DNA of 5,846 nt from positions 1 through 5,846 of the forward strand of contig CALCTW010000095.1 in the NCBI GenBank assembly GCA_937907055.1, given 5' to 3'. Both the position numbers and the translations under genes were made by a program. The notes beneath the pieces were generated by a model. The model was not told where the DNA came from and searched no databases. It saw only the letters and a program-made list of their open reading frames with translations. Every line of letters starts with the position of its first letter. The first letter of the stretch is position 1. Source of the stretch: an uncultured Clostridia bacterium. Lineage in GTDB: Bacteria; Bacillota; Clostridia; Christensenellales; Aristaeellaceae. Below, one piece after another: positions 1 through 5,684 of this stretch.

Positions 1-584
1 AACTTCATCATGATCAGGGGACCGATGGTGATGATCATGTCGAACTTCTCACCGGCCTCCAGCATTTCCTTCAGAGGCACAGTGACATTGCCGTGACGGG
101 CATAGGAGCCGTCATCGGTCATCACGACCAGCTTATCGGAAGCGGCCTTGAATTCATCCTCCAGGATCAGCAGATCCTTGTTACGGAAACCGATGATGCT
201 GGTCACTTCCGCGCCCAGACGATGGAATTCCTGCGCCACGGGCATCGCGATCGCGCAGCCGACGCCGCCGCCCACGATGCACACCTTCTTGATCCCGGCA
301 GTATGCGTGGCAACGCCCAGAGGACCGACGAAATCCTGCAGGTATTCGCCGGCTTCCTTGTGGTTCAGCTTCTCGGTGGTGCCGCCCACGACCTGGAAGA
401 TGATCTTGACCAGACCGGCTTCAGGATTGGTACCCGCGACGGTCAGAGGGATGCGTTCACCCTGCTCGTCCACGCGCAGGATGATGAACTGACCGGGCTT
501 GGCTTTCTTGGCGACCAGAGGCGCTTCGATCTCCAGCTGGGTCACAGTCGGATTCAGGACCTTTTTACTCGCAATCTTGTACAT
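1..584 (-). CDS. nfnA: NfnA/SudB-like FAD/NAD(P)-binding oxidoreductase subunit, 3'-truncated by the window edge
   Basis: Only the first 194 codons lie in the window; the C-terminus is beyond base 1. The protein resembles the small subunit of NADH-dependent ferredoxin:NADP+ oxidoreductase and sulfide dehydrogenase (ferredoxin-NADP reductase fold), a cytoplasmic enzyme that moves electrons between NAD(P)H and ferredoxin. Visible motifs: an N-terminal beta-barrel with P30-G31-Q32-F33, the FAD-binding RIPLT (residues 44-48), FVGPLG at 85-90, the nucleotide-binding loop VGGGVG (104-109), then IIGFRNKDLLILEDE (130-144), MTDDGSYARHG and the TIGPLIMMK stretch ending at residue 194. The cysteines that bind a [2Fe-2S] cluster in this family lie further on and cannot be checked. 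The ATG at 584 is supported by GGAG at 593-596, eight bases away. It follows the SDR gene on the same strand after 117 bases. In known genomes a large NfnB/GltD-like subunit usually comes next; that is only expected here. Family assignment is firm; the NfnA versus SudB role is not. Confidence 0.88.
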   Translation of the reverse strand, partial: MYKIASKKVLNPTVTQLEIEAPLVAKKAKPGQFIILRVDEQGERIPLTVAGTNPEAGLVKIIFQVVGGTTEKLNHKEAGEYLQDFVGPLGVATHTAGIKKVCIVGGGVGCAIAMPVAQEFHRLGAEVTSIIGFRNKDLLILEDEFKAASDKLVVMTDDGSYARHGNVTVPLKEMLEAGEKFDMIITIGPLIMMK

Positions 585-592
585 GATTTTTA

Positions 593-596
593 CTCC
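593..596 (-). promoter_or_regulatory. Ribosome binding site of the NfnA-like gene
   Basis: GGAG on the minus strand, eight bases before the ATG at 584. It fixes the start, which agrees with the N-terminus (MYKIASKK) typical of this family. Confidence 0.75.
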
Positions 597-636
597 GTTT
601 CTGTTAACTTCGGTAAGTTCTGTACTTGCTATGAAA

Positions 637-660
637 GGGCAGCTTCTGACGAAGCCGCCC
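637..660 (-). other. Intercistronic hairpin between the SDR and NfnA-like genes
   Basis: On the minus strand GGGCGGCTTC (660-651) and GAAGCTGCCC (646-637) form a 10-bp stem with one G-U pair around a GTCA loop. The 3' side reads only CTTTC, so it is a poor intrinsic terminator in the minus direction. In the plus direction six T's come only after an 8-base gap. It may be an RNA-stabilising or attenuating element between two co-transcribed genes. The structure is seen directly; the role is inferred. Confidence 0.55.
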
Positions 661-687
661 TCATATGTTTTTTCATCCGCCCGTCAA
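660..687 (-). promoter_or_regulatory. Possible internal promoter for the NfnA-like gene
   Basis: Minus strand TTGACG (687-682), a 16-base spacer and TATGAG (665-660). The -35 box is good (5 of 6), the -10 weak (4 of 6). A start near 653 would fall inside the hairpin at 637-660. This would allow expression independent of the SDR promoter. Weak evidence. Confidence 0.25.
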
Positions 688-701
688 GGCGGGGGAGCTG
701 A

Positions 702-1475
702 TTACATGCAGGTGTAACCGCCGTCCACAGCCAGGTTCACGCCGGTGACATAGCTGGAAGCGGGAGAAGCCAGGAAGATCGCGGCGGAATCCAGTTCGCC
801 CTCTTCGCCGTAGCGCTCTTCGGGGATCATGGTCTTCGCGTTCTGCTGGAAGAAATCGCTGTTCAGGGTGTCACGGGTCAGATCGGTGTAGAAGTAGCCG
901 GGGCAGATGGAGTTCACGGTGATGTTGTACTTGCCCCATTCAGCAGCCAGAGCGCGGGTCATGTTGACAACGCCGCCCTTCGCAGCATGATAGGGAGCGG
1001 AACCGGCGACCTTGTTGCCGACCAGACCGTACATGGAAGCGATGTTGATCACGCGGCCGTACTTGGCGGGGATCATAGCCTTCTTGGCGACGGCGCGGGC
1101 CACGCGGAAGGAACCGAACAGGTCGATGTTCATTTCGTTGCCGAACTGTTCATCGGTGATATCTTCAGCGGGAGCAACAGCGCCGGTACCGGCATTGTTG
1201 ACCACGATGTCGATGCGGCCAAACTTCGCCATCACAGCGTCGACCATGGCGTCAACAGCAGCGGTGTCGGTGATGTCGCAGCGGACAGCGAGGGTCTCCA
1301 CGCCGAATTCCTTGGCGATCTCTTCAGCCACAGCATCGATCATATTCTGACGACGGGCAACAGCAACAATATTGGCGCCCTGGTTCGCCAGAGCCTTGGC
1401 CATCTGGACACCCAGACCGGTAGAACAGCCGGTCACAACAGCGACCTGGCCCTTGAGATCAAAATAATTTTTCAT
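702..1475 (-). CDS. Short-chain dehydrogenase/reductase (classical SDR, gluconate 5-dehydrogenase-like)
   Basis: A complete 257-residue classical SDR, the normal length for the family, expected to be a cytoplasmic NAD(P)(H)-dependent oxidoreductase acting on an alcohol or keto group of a sugar acid, polyol or similar compound. Motifs: Rossmann cofactor loop TGCSTGLG (15-22), acidic D67 before the adenine pocket, NNAG (93-96), and the catalytic tetrad N116, S147, Y162 and K166 in YHAAK. The PG motif lies at 192-193 and the C-terminal VDGGYTCM closes the fold. Arginines R41-R42 after the second strand suggest NADP(H) over NAD(H). Overall pattern recalls gluconate 5-dehydrogenase-type SDRs, but the substrate cannot be read from sequence. 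The ATG at 1475 has GGAGG at 1485-1489, nine bases away, and a strong promoter at 1529-1557. It precedes the NfnA-like gene on the same strand, so a shared redox role is possible. Fold is certain; substrate is not. Confidence 0.93.
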   Translation of the reverse strand: MKNYFDLKGQVAVVTGCSTGLGVQMAKALANQGANIVAVARRQNMIDAVAEEIAKEFGVETLAVRCDITDTAAVDAMVDAVMAKFGRIDIVVNNAGTGAVAPAEDITDEQFGNEMNIDLFGSFRVARAVAKKAMIPAKYGRVINIASMYGLVGNKVAGSAPYHAAKGGVVNMTRALAAEWGKYNITVNSICPGYFYTDLTRDTLNSDFFQQNAKTMIPEERYGEEGELDSAAIFLASPASSYVTGVNLAVDGGYTCM

Positions 1476-1484
1476 AGCGGTATT

Positions 1485-1489
1485 CCTCC
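1485..1489 (-). promoter_or_regulatory. Ribosome binding site of the SDR gene
   Basis: GGAGG on the minus strand, nine bases before the ATG at 1475. A strong site that leaves little doubt about the start. Confidence 0.8.
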
Positions 1490-1528
1490 AAACAATAATT
1501 TAAAGCCCGATTCTACAGACTTACATGT

Positions 1529-1557
1529 ATTATAGCAAAACATACAGCAAATAACAA
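1529..1557 (-). promoter_or_regulatory. Sigma-A-type promoter of the SDR gene
   Basis: Minus strand TTGTTA (1557-1552), a 17-base spacer, then a perfect TATAAT (1534-1529) preceded by TGC, which makes it an extended -10. Transcription would start near 1522, giving a leader of about 46 bases to the ATG at 1475. The region around it is markedly AT-rich compared with the coding DNA. Confidence 0.78.
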
Positions 1558-1581
1558 AGATAAAATTTGAGATAATCGTTT

Positions 1582-1595
1582 TATCATCTATGATA
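1582..1595. promoter_or_regulatory. Inverted repeat upstream of the SDR promoter, possible activator site
   Basis: TATCAT-CT-ATGATA is a perfect 14-base inverted repeat, centred about 66 bases before the predicted SDR transcription start, a distance common for activators that bind upstream of -35. A second, overlapping repeat GATAA-tcgtt-TTATC lies at 1571-1585. Both sit in AT-rich DNA where such repeats arise by chance, so the regulatory role is only a suggestion. Confidence 0.3.
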
Positions 1596-1598
1596 TAA

Positions 1599-1620
1599 CC
1601 GGACAGTTCCGGACGCGTCC
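1599..1620. other. Short dyad symmetries downstream of the DUF2200 gene
   Basis: CCGGA-cagt-TCCGG (1599-1612) overlaps the 10-base palindrome GGACGCGTCC (1611-1620). In the minus direction, downstream of the DUF2200 stop at 1667, the hairpin is followed by TTATATC and has no real U-tract. It could be a weak end signal for that transcript; I see no better terminator in 1560-1666. Confidence 0.3.
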
Positions 1621-1666
1621 ATTCTTCGTCCGTTATTCCGATCATGCTTTTATCAATGTCCTGCCC

Positions 1667-2020
1667 TCATACCCTGTGCAGGATCTTCTCCAGGCTTTTT
1701 CCTTTTGCCAGTTCATCCACCAGTTTGTCCAGATAACGGATCTTCCGCATCAGCGGATCCTCGATCTCCTCCACACGGATCCCGCAGATCACGCCCCGGA
1801 TCAGACCGCAGTCCGGGTTCATGCACGGCGCTTCCTCAAAAAAGGTTCTGTAGCTGACACCGGCCTCCAGCTGCCTATTCAATCCTTCTGCGTCATATCC
1901 GGTCAGCCAGCAGGTCACCGTGTCCACTTCCTCTTTTGTGCGGCCCTTGCGTTCCGCCTTCGCCGTAAGCAGCGGATAGACTTTGGACACACTCATTGAA
2001 AATATCTTTTCCTGTTCCAT
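1667..2020 (-). CDS. DUF2200 family protein
   Basis: A complete 117-residue protein of the DUF2200 family, found in many bacteria and without an assigned function that I know of. Recognisable features: IFSMSVSKVYPLLTAKAERK near the N-terminus, KGRTKEEVDTV (25-35), the WLTGYD block (38-43), TFFEEAP (59-65), GVICGIRVEEIEDPLM (76-91) and the C-terminal helix RYLDKLVDELAKGKSLEKIL. It has no signal peptide or membrane segment, so it is probably cytoplasmic. Cysteines at 37, 66, 71 and 79 are present; those at 66 and 71 do not match the family pattern as I remember it. The ATG at 2020 is supported by GGAG at 2028-2031, seven bases away. It is flanked by a divergent signalling gene and by the SDR promoter, and seems to be transcribed alone. 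Confidence 0.88.
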   Translation of the reverse strand: MEQEKIFSMSVSKVYPLLTAKAERKGRTKEEVDTVTCWLTGYDAEGLNRQLEAGVSYRTFFEEAPCMNPDCGLIRGVICGIRVEEIEDPLMRKIRYLDKLVDELAKGKSLEKILHRV

Positions 2021-2074
2021 TTTCTTACTCCTCGCCTTTTCCTTTCTCCGCGTGTGCCGGATCCTGCAATAATC

Positions 2075-2103
2075 AGTTTATCATAGGTCTCCATCCGGAG
2101 CAA
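2075..2103 (-). promoter_or_regulatory. Possible promoter of the DUF2200 gene
   Basis: Minus strand TTGCTC (2103-2098), 17-base spacer, TAAACT (2080-2075): 8 of 12 consensus bases. The alternative is a perfect TATAAT at 2138-2133, but with no recognisable -35 at the right distance. I cannot decide between them. Confidence 0.3.
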
Positions 2104-2139
2104 TCACGCGCGGTATTTTCATATTTATGCAGATTATAC

Positions 2140-2156
2140 GATTGAAAAAAACAATC
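2140..2156. promoter_or_regulatory. Inverted repeat overlapping the -35 box of the EAL gene promoter
   Basis: GATTG, seven A's, CAATC: a perfect 5-base inverted repeat that contains the plus-strand -35 box at 2142-2147. A regulator bound here would block RNA polymerase. The A-tract could also simply be an intrinsic curvature or UP-like element. Seen directly; function inferred. Confidence 0.3.
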
Positions 2157-2170
2157 CCGTGTGCTAAAAT
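2142..2170 (+). promoter_or_regulatory. Sigma-A-type promoter of the PAS-GGDEF-EAL gene
   Basis: TTGAAA (2142-2147), a 17-base spacer and TAAAAT (2165-2170), with TGC directly before the -10 box. Transcription would start near 2177, which places the ATG at 2127 outside the transcript and supports the start at 2268. The leader is about 91 bases; I find no cyclic-di-GMP riboswitch motif in it. Confidence 0.7.
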
Positions 2171-2179
2171 CAAAGTCAG

Positions 2180-2193
2180 GAACGTGACCGTTC
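2180..2193. promoter_or_regulatory. Inverted repeat just downstream of the predicted start of transcription
   Basis: GAACG-tgac-CGTTC lies about 3 to 16 bases after the predicted transcription start of the EAL gene. It could be a repressor operator or a small 5' stem-loop in the RNA. Weak, short evidence. Confidence 0.25.
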
Positions 2194-2255
2194 GTATATT
2201 CCCAGGCATATATCCTCAGCAGAAGGCCGCGCAGCAGCCGTTTCGCCAGTTTTTC

Positions 2256-2260
2256 GAGGT
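2256..2260 (+). promoter_or_regulatory. Ribosome binding site that decides the start of the EAL gene
   Basis: GAGGT, with seven bases between it and the ATG at 2268. The longer reading from 2127 has no comparable site and begins upstream of the predicted transcription start. GTG at 2184 is in frame but only three bases from a weak AGG. Confidence 0.65.
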
Positions 2261-2267
2261 AGTCATT

Positions 2268-3923
2268 ATGAACCGGATCTTTGACAATTATCTTTTCGAA
2301 GCCTTCGCCAACGCTTCCGATAATATCTATATTTACGTCACCGATATCGAGACCGGCGTCACCCGCTGGTCTGAACGTGCCGTACAATATTTCAATCTGG
2401 AAAGCGAATACCTCGAGAATGTCAAGGAACTGTGGCTGAATTACATCCATCCCGAGGATCATCAGGTCTATCTGAATGATATCTCAAAGGTCTTTACGGG
2501 TGCTTCCGCCATTCACAATTGCCAGTACAGGGTACGCAACCGTTACGGCGAATATGTATGGGTGGAATGCCGGGGCTCCATCATTTATGACAACTGCGGC
2601 AATCCCAAAGTATTCGCGGGCATCATGACACGTCTGGACAACCCCAACAAATATGACGCGCTCACCCATCTTCTTTCCGGTCATGAGTTTTTCCGGGAGC
2701 AGATCATGCGGGACGGCACCCTGATGATGATCGGCATAAACGGCCTCCGCTCCATCAACAGTCAGCACGGCGTGCTATACGGAAACAAGGTCATCTGTCA
2801 CCTCGCGGAAACACTCACCCTTCACGCGCCCTCCGCGCGTATCTTCCGCTACTGGGGCGATGATTTCATCGTCTATGACAACGACGCCACCCCGCAGCAG
2901 CTCATGCAGGTTTTCCGCGCGGTCGCGCGGGACTGCAAAGATCCCGCGAACAACAGGGAGATCACAGGCTTCACCGTCTCCGCCGGCATCACCCCCTTCA
3001 AATGCCGCGAAGATCATGCCGCGCTGACCGGCCGCGCGGAGCTGACCATGTCCTACGCGAAGGAGCAAACCTCTCATGTCGCCGTCTACTCCCCGGAGAT
3101 TGAAAAAGTCCAGAGCCGCAAACTGGCGCTCTCCGAGGCGCTCACGCTCAGCATTCAGGATCATTGCCGCGGTTTCCATCCGGTCTTCCAGCCCATCATG
3201 ACCAATGATTCTCAGCACATCGTCGCGTGCGAAGCCCTGCTCCGCTGGGAGCCCTCCGACACGTCGCTCGGCCCCTGTTACCCCAATGAATTCATTCCCA
3301 TTCTGGAAGCAAACGGCGGCATTATCGAAGCCGGGTATTTCGTCATGCGCGAGGCGATCCGGTACGCGTCCGTCTGGCAGGAAAAATGCCCCGGTCTGAA
3401 GGTCTGCGTCAATGTGTCCTACTTCCAGCTTGAGGATCCGGGCTTTGCCGATGCCGTCATCCGCGAGATCGAGCGCTGTCATCTTGATCCCGGCTGTGTC
3501 GTGATCGAGCTGACCGAGAGCGTTCTGATCAATGAGACCGCCCCGGTCAAAACCGCCTTCGATCTTTTCAAGCAGCATGGTGTCCACATCGCGCTGGATG
3601 ATTTCGGCCGCGGAAATTCCTCCTTCTGGATGCTGCACAATTTCCATGTGGATTACATCAAGCTGGATCAATCCTTTATCCGCACCCTGAGCCACGGCAG
3701 CGAAGGCATCGACGACGCCATCATCCGCAGCACGCTGCTCCTGTGCAACGCTGTCGGCTGCCATTCCGTCGCCGAAGGCGTGGAGGATGAGACCGTCTAT
3801 GATCATATCCGTTCCTTCGGCTTCGATGCCCTGCAGGGCTATCTGTTCTCCAGGCCATTGCCGCCCGAGGAACTTTCCGTGTTCATTGAACGCTACACCG
3901 CATTTGGGGATCCTCATCTCTGA
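2268..3923 (+). CDS. PAS-GGDEF(degenerate)-EAL protein, predicted cyclic-di-GMP phosphodiesterase
   Basis: A 551-residue cytoplasmic signalling protein with no membrane segment. Residues about 15-125 form a PAS_3/PAC-type sensor (W34, HPEDH at 61-65, RVRNRYGEYVWVE, FAGIMTRLD). Residues about 128-275 are a GGDEF domain that has decayed: the signature is WGDDF (196-200), the metal-binding Asp of the DID motif is G156, the INDxxG motif reads INSQHG, and there is no RxxD inhibitory site. Residues about 295-545 are an EAL domain with all expected active-site residues: E322 in EALLRW, N382, E414 and E417 in ELTES, D444-D445 in DDFGRGNSS, K465, E503 in AEGVE, and Q523. The predicted reaction is hydrolysis of cyclic-di-GMP to pGpG, controlled by the PAS domain and perhaps by GTP binding to the GGDEF remnant. 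An in-frame ATG at 2127 would add 47 residues of non-domain sequence; promoter and RBS favour 2268. Single-gene unit ending at a strong terminator. Confidence 0.92.
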   Translation: MNRIFDNYLFEAFANASDNIYIYVTDIETGVTRWSERAVQYFNLESEYLENVKELWLNYIHPEDHQVYLNDISKVFTGASAIHNCQYRVRNRYGEYVWVECRGSIIYDNCGNPKVFAGIMTRLDNPNKYDALTHLLSGHEFFREQIMRDGTLMMIGINGLRSINSQHGVLYGNKVICHLAETLTLHAPSARIFRYWGDDFIVYDNDATPQQLMQVFRAVARDCKDPANNREITGFTVSAGITPFKCREDHAALTGRAELTMSYAKEQTSHVAVYSPEIEKVQSRKLALSEALTLSIQDHCRGFHPVFQPIMTNDSQHIVACEALLRWEPSDTSLGPCYPNEFIPILEANGGIIEAGYFVMREAIRYASVWQEKCPGLKVCVNVSYFQLEDPGFADAVIREIERCHLDPGCVVIELTESVLINETAPVKTAFDLFKQHGVHIALDDFGRGNSSFWMLHNFHVDYIKLDQSFIRTLSHGSEGIDDAIIRSTLLLCNAVGCHSVAEGVEDETVYDHIRSFGFDALQGYLFSRPLPPEELSVFIERYTAFGDPHL

Positions 3924-3944
3924 GATCCGGTAAACATCATCATC

Positions 3945-3983
3945 AAAAAACCGGCAGACGCCATTTTGCATCTGCCGGTTTTT
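3945..3983. terminator. Bidirectional intrinsic terminator between convergent genes
   Basis: AAAAACCGGCAGA (3946-3958) and TCTGCCGGTTTTT (3971-3983) pair as a 13-bp stem around a 12-base loop. There are five T's on the plus side and six on the minus side (A's 3945-3950). It ends both the EAL gene (stop at 3923) and the DUF218 gene (stop at 3996). Confidence 0.92.
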
Positions 3984-3995
3984 ATTTGAAAAATA

Positions 3996-5462
3996 TCAGA
4001 ACAGGAAGCGGACCATCGCGTAGAACGCCACGATCGGGATCAGCGCGATGAGCAGGGTTTTCCACTTGTACGAGATCATGCCGATCACCTCACGCACATA
4101 GGCATTCGGCCAGAAATACCATTTGGTGCGGCTGCCGATACCGTCGGTCTCCAGCCCGACCTGCCCGGCAATGATCCCACTGCGGAACACATGATAATTG
4201 GTGGTGGAGAAAACGGCTTTCCTCCCTTTCTCCATCATCTGCATGGAGAACTGCATATTCTGCCGGGTGTTGACAGAATTCGTTTCCGGCATGATCTGCT
4301 CCGGTTCGATCCCCTTTTCCAGCAGATACCTTTGCATGGCTTCCGCCTCCGGCATGATCTCATCCCTGCCCTGTCCGCCGGAAGGGATCAGGATAGCCTT
4401 CCTGCCGGTCGCCTCCAGCTGTTCCTGATAAAAACGGATCGCCCGATCCACGCGCCCGCGGATCAGCGGATACAGCGTCCCGTCCTTCCGGATCCTGCAG
4501 CCCAGGATCACGATATAGTCCTTATCAAAGGCCGGACGGCGTTTGGCGGCCAGCGTTCCGCAGATCACCGATCCGATCAGGAAGCACTCCAGCAGCGCGT
4601 ACACCGTTTCCAGAATGGAAATGAACATCTCCCACAGATCGACCTCCAGCTTGGAGCCGCTTGAGACCAGTCCGGAAAAGAAAAACAGGAAAACAAAGCC
4701 GCCGACCATAACCAGTGAGATCATGATCCCCAGCGCGTTCTGCACGCGGAAGCCCTCATGGCGGATCAGGCTGATATTGCTGATCGTCAGCAGCACCGCG
4801 AAAATAAAGACGAGCGGGAAGGTATAAAAGATCAGCTGTTTGGACGCGCTTTCAAGCAGCGCGTACAGGTTGATCATGCTTTCATTTCTGAAATACTGCG
4901 TCGTGATCAGCACCGCCCCCAGCGTCATCCACAGCCCGAAGCCCACACAGAAGATGGACTGATAGGAGAACCGGATCTCCCTCACAGAGCGCGCGAAACC
5001 GGCCCACAGCAAGGCCGCCAGCGCCCACGTCAGCAGGATCGTCCCGATCTGCCGCTCCCGGTAATGCGTAAAGTTGCCGGTCATCGTTTCGATCATCCAG
5101 CCGTTCGCCGTCACCTTCAGGGCCGCGTTATCCACGATCTCCCCCGTCTCCGAATCCACCAGCTCCGCGTATGTCTCTCCGGCGCCGTTCATCAGTGGCT
5201 CAAATGTCACGAATACCTCGTCACCCGCCCGCCTGACCTCCGTCAGCGTCACCAGCTCCGGCCTGTCGATCCGGGCCGTCACCTTTTCCGGTTCAAACAC
5301 CGCGCCTTCCGTATGCCGCGCCAGCCGGTTGGACATATTGATGCTTTTATAAGTAAAAGTCTTATCTGTCACCAATCCGGAGATCACCACAAACGCCAGA
5401 AAAGCGCTCACGATCACGATCGTCCGGATCATCATCCATCTCAGCAGCTTCTTCTCTTTCAC
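3996..5462 (-). CDS. Multi-pass membrane protein with C-terminal DUF218 (YdcF/ElyC/SanA-like) domain
   Basis: A 488-residue protein. Hydrophobic segments at about 11-31, 139-156, 168-187, 207-228, 242-264, 276-305 and 467-487 predict seven helices. Residues 32-138 form a mostly beta-type extracytoplasmic segment between helices 1 and 2. Residues about 315-455 are a DUF218 domain: DYIVILGCRI (315-324), R336 and R340, SGGQG (361-365), PEAEAM (371-376), ETNSVNTRQN (393-402) and TTNYHVFRSG (420-429). Positively charged loops after helices 2, 4 and 6 place this domain in the cytoplasm. DUF218 proteins of E. coli are tied to envelope integrity (ElyC, SanA), and YdcF was reported to bind S-adenosylmethionine; whether that applies here is unknown. 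The start is a GTG at 5462 (ORF callers show it as Met) with GGAG at 5469-5472, six bases away. It converges with the EAL gene and appears to have its own promoter. Confidence 0.85.
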   Translation of the reverse strand: MKEKKLLRWMMIRTIVIVSAFLAFVVISGLVTDKTFTYKSINMSNRLARHTEGAVFEPEKVTARIDRPELVTLTEVRRAGDEVFVTFEPLMNGAGETYAELVDSETGEIVDNAALKVTANGWMIETMTGNFTHYRERQIGTILLTWALAALLWAGFARSVREIRFSYQSIFCVGFGLWMTLGAVLITTQYFRNESMINLYALLESASKQLIFYTFPLVFIFAVLLTISNISLIRHEGFRVQNALGIMISLVMVGGFVFLFFFSGLVSSGSKLEVDLWEMFISILETVYALLECFLIGSVICGTLAAKRRPAFDKDYIVILGCRIRKDGTLYPLIRGRVDRAIRFYQEQLEATGRKAILIPSGGQGRDEIMPEAEAMQRYLLEKGIEPEQIMPETNSVNTRQNMQFSMQMMEKGRKAVFSTTNYHVFRSGIIAGQVGLETDGIGSRTKWYFWPNAYVREVIGMISYKWKTLLIALIPIVAFYAMVRFLF

Positions 5463-5468
5463 CCTGTA

Positions 5469-5472
5469 CTCC
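5469..5472 (-). promoter_or_regulatory. Ribosome binding site that decides the GTG start of the DUF218 gene
   Basis: GGAG on the minus strand, six bases before the GTG at 5462. The next ATG codons (residues 10 and 11) lie at the edge of the first membrane helix and would remove the basic MKEKKLLRW segment, so the GTG start is preferred. Confidence 0.65.
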
Positions 5473-5533
5473 TGTCCGGAACACCCGATCCTTCCATTTC
5501 ACACCGCGTCGTCTCCCGGCGCGCCGCGTCCTT

Positions 5534-5542
5534 ATCATATCA
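5534..5542 (-). promoter_or_regulatory. Possible extended -10 promoter of the DUF218 gene
   Basis: Minus strand TGA directly followed by TATGAT (5539-5534). The -35 region is only T-rich (TTTTTC at 17 bases). A start near 5527 would give a leader of about 65 bases. The preceding terminator at 5627-5660 makes some promoter in this gap necessary. Confidence 0.4.
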
Positions 5543-5626
5543 CATTCTCCGCCGAAGAAAAAGCCATCCCGCGAAAAGCCGTTCGTCCGCCCTGTCAGCA
5601 GCCTTCAGTCCATACAACAAACAAAA

Positions 5627-5660
5627 ACAGAAGCAGCCCCGTTCCCGGAACCGCTTCTGT
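5627..5660 (-). terminator. Intrinsic terminator of the repeat-protein gene
   Basis: Minus strand ACAGAAGC (5660-5653) pairs with GCTTCTGT (5634-5627); inside, GTTCC and GGAAC can pair in an imperfect upper stem. It is followed by TTTTGTTTGTTG. It lies 25 bases after the stop codon at 5685 and separates this gene from the DUF218 gene. Confidence 0.75.
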
Positions 5661-5684
5661 CTGTATGCTGTTCTTATCTTTTCA

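Noticed and set aside
93..701. Plus-strand open frame of 202 codons opposite the NfnA-like gene
   Set aside because: The minus strand encodes clear FAD and NAD(P) motifs here. The plus-strand product is His/Asp-rich low-complexity sequence with no domain and runs into the gap hairpin.
987..1535. Plus-strand open frame opposite the SDR gene
   Set aside because: Shadow of the SDR coding sequence; it extends through the SDR RBS and promoter and has no motif of its own.
1599..1620. Intrinsic terminator for the DUF2200 gene
   Set aside because: The stem is only 5 bp and no U-tract follows in the minus direction, so I list it only as a dyad symmetry.
2171..2267. Possible cyclic-di-GMP riboswitch in the leader of the EAL gene
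   Set aside because: The leader is only about 91 bases and I find neither the conserved GEMM core nor a terminator-antiterminator pair.
2775..3971. Long open frame (398 codons) on the minus strand opposite the EAL gene
   Set aside because: It lies antisense to a gene with confirmed GGDEF and EAL motifs, starts inside the terminator loop, and its translation shows no recognisable domain. It arises from the GC-biased third positions of the real frame.
4191..4664. Plus-strand open frames opposite the DUF218 gene (also 4543-4827 and 5074-5352)
   Set aside because: Antisense to conserved DUF218 motifs and membrane helices; no plausible protein features or ribosome binding sites.
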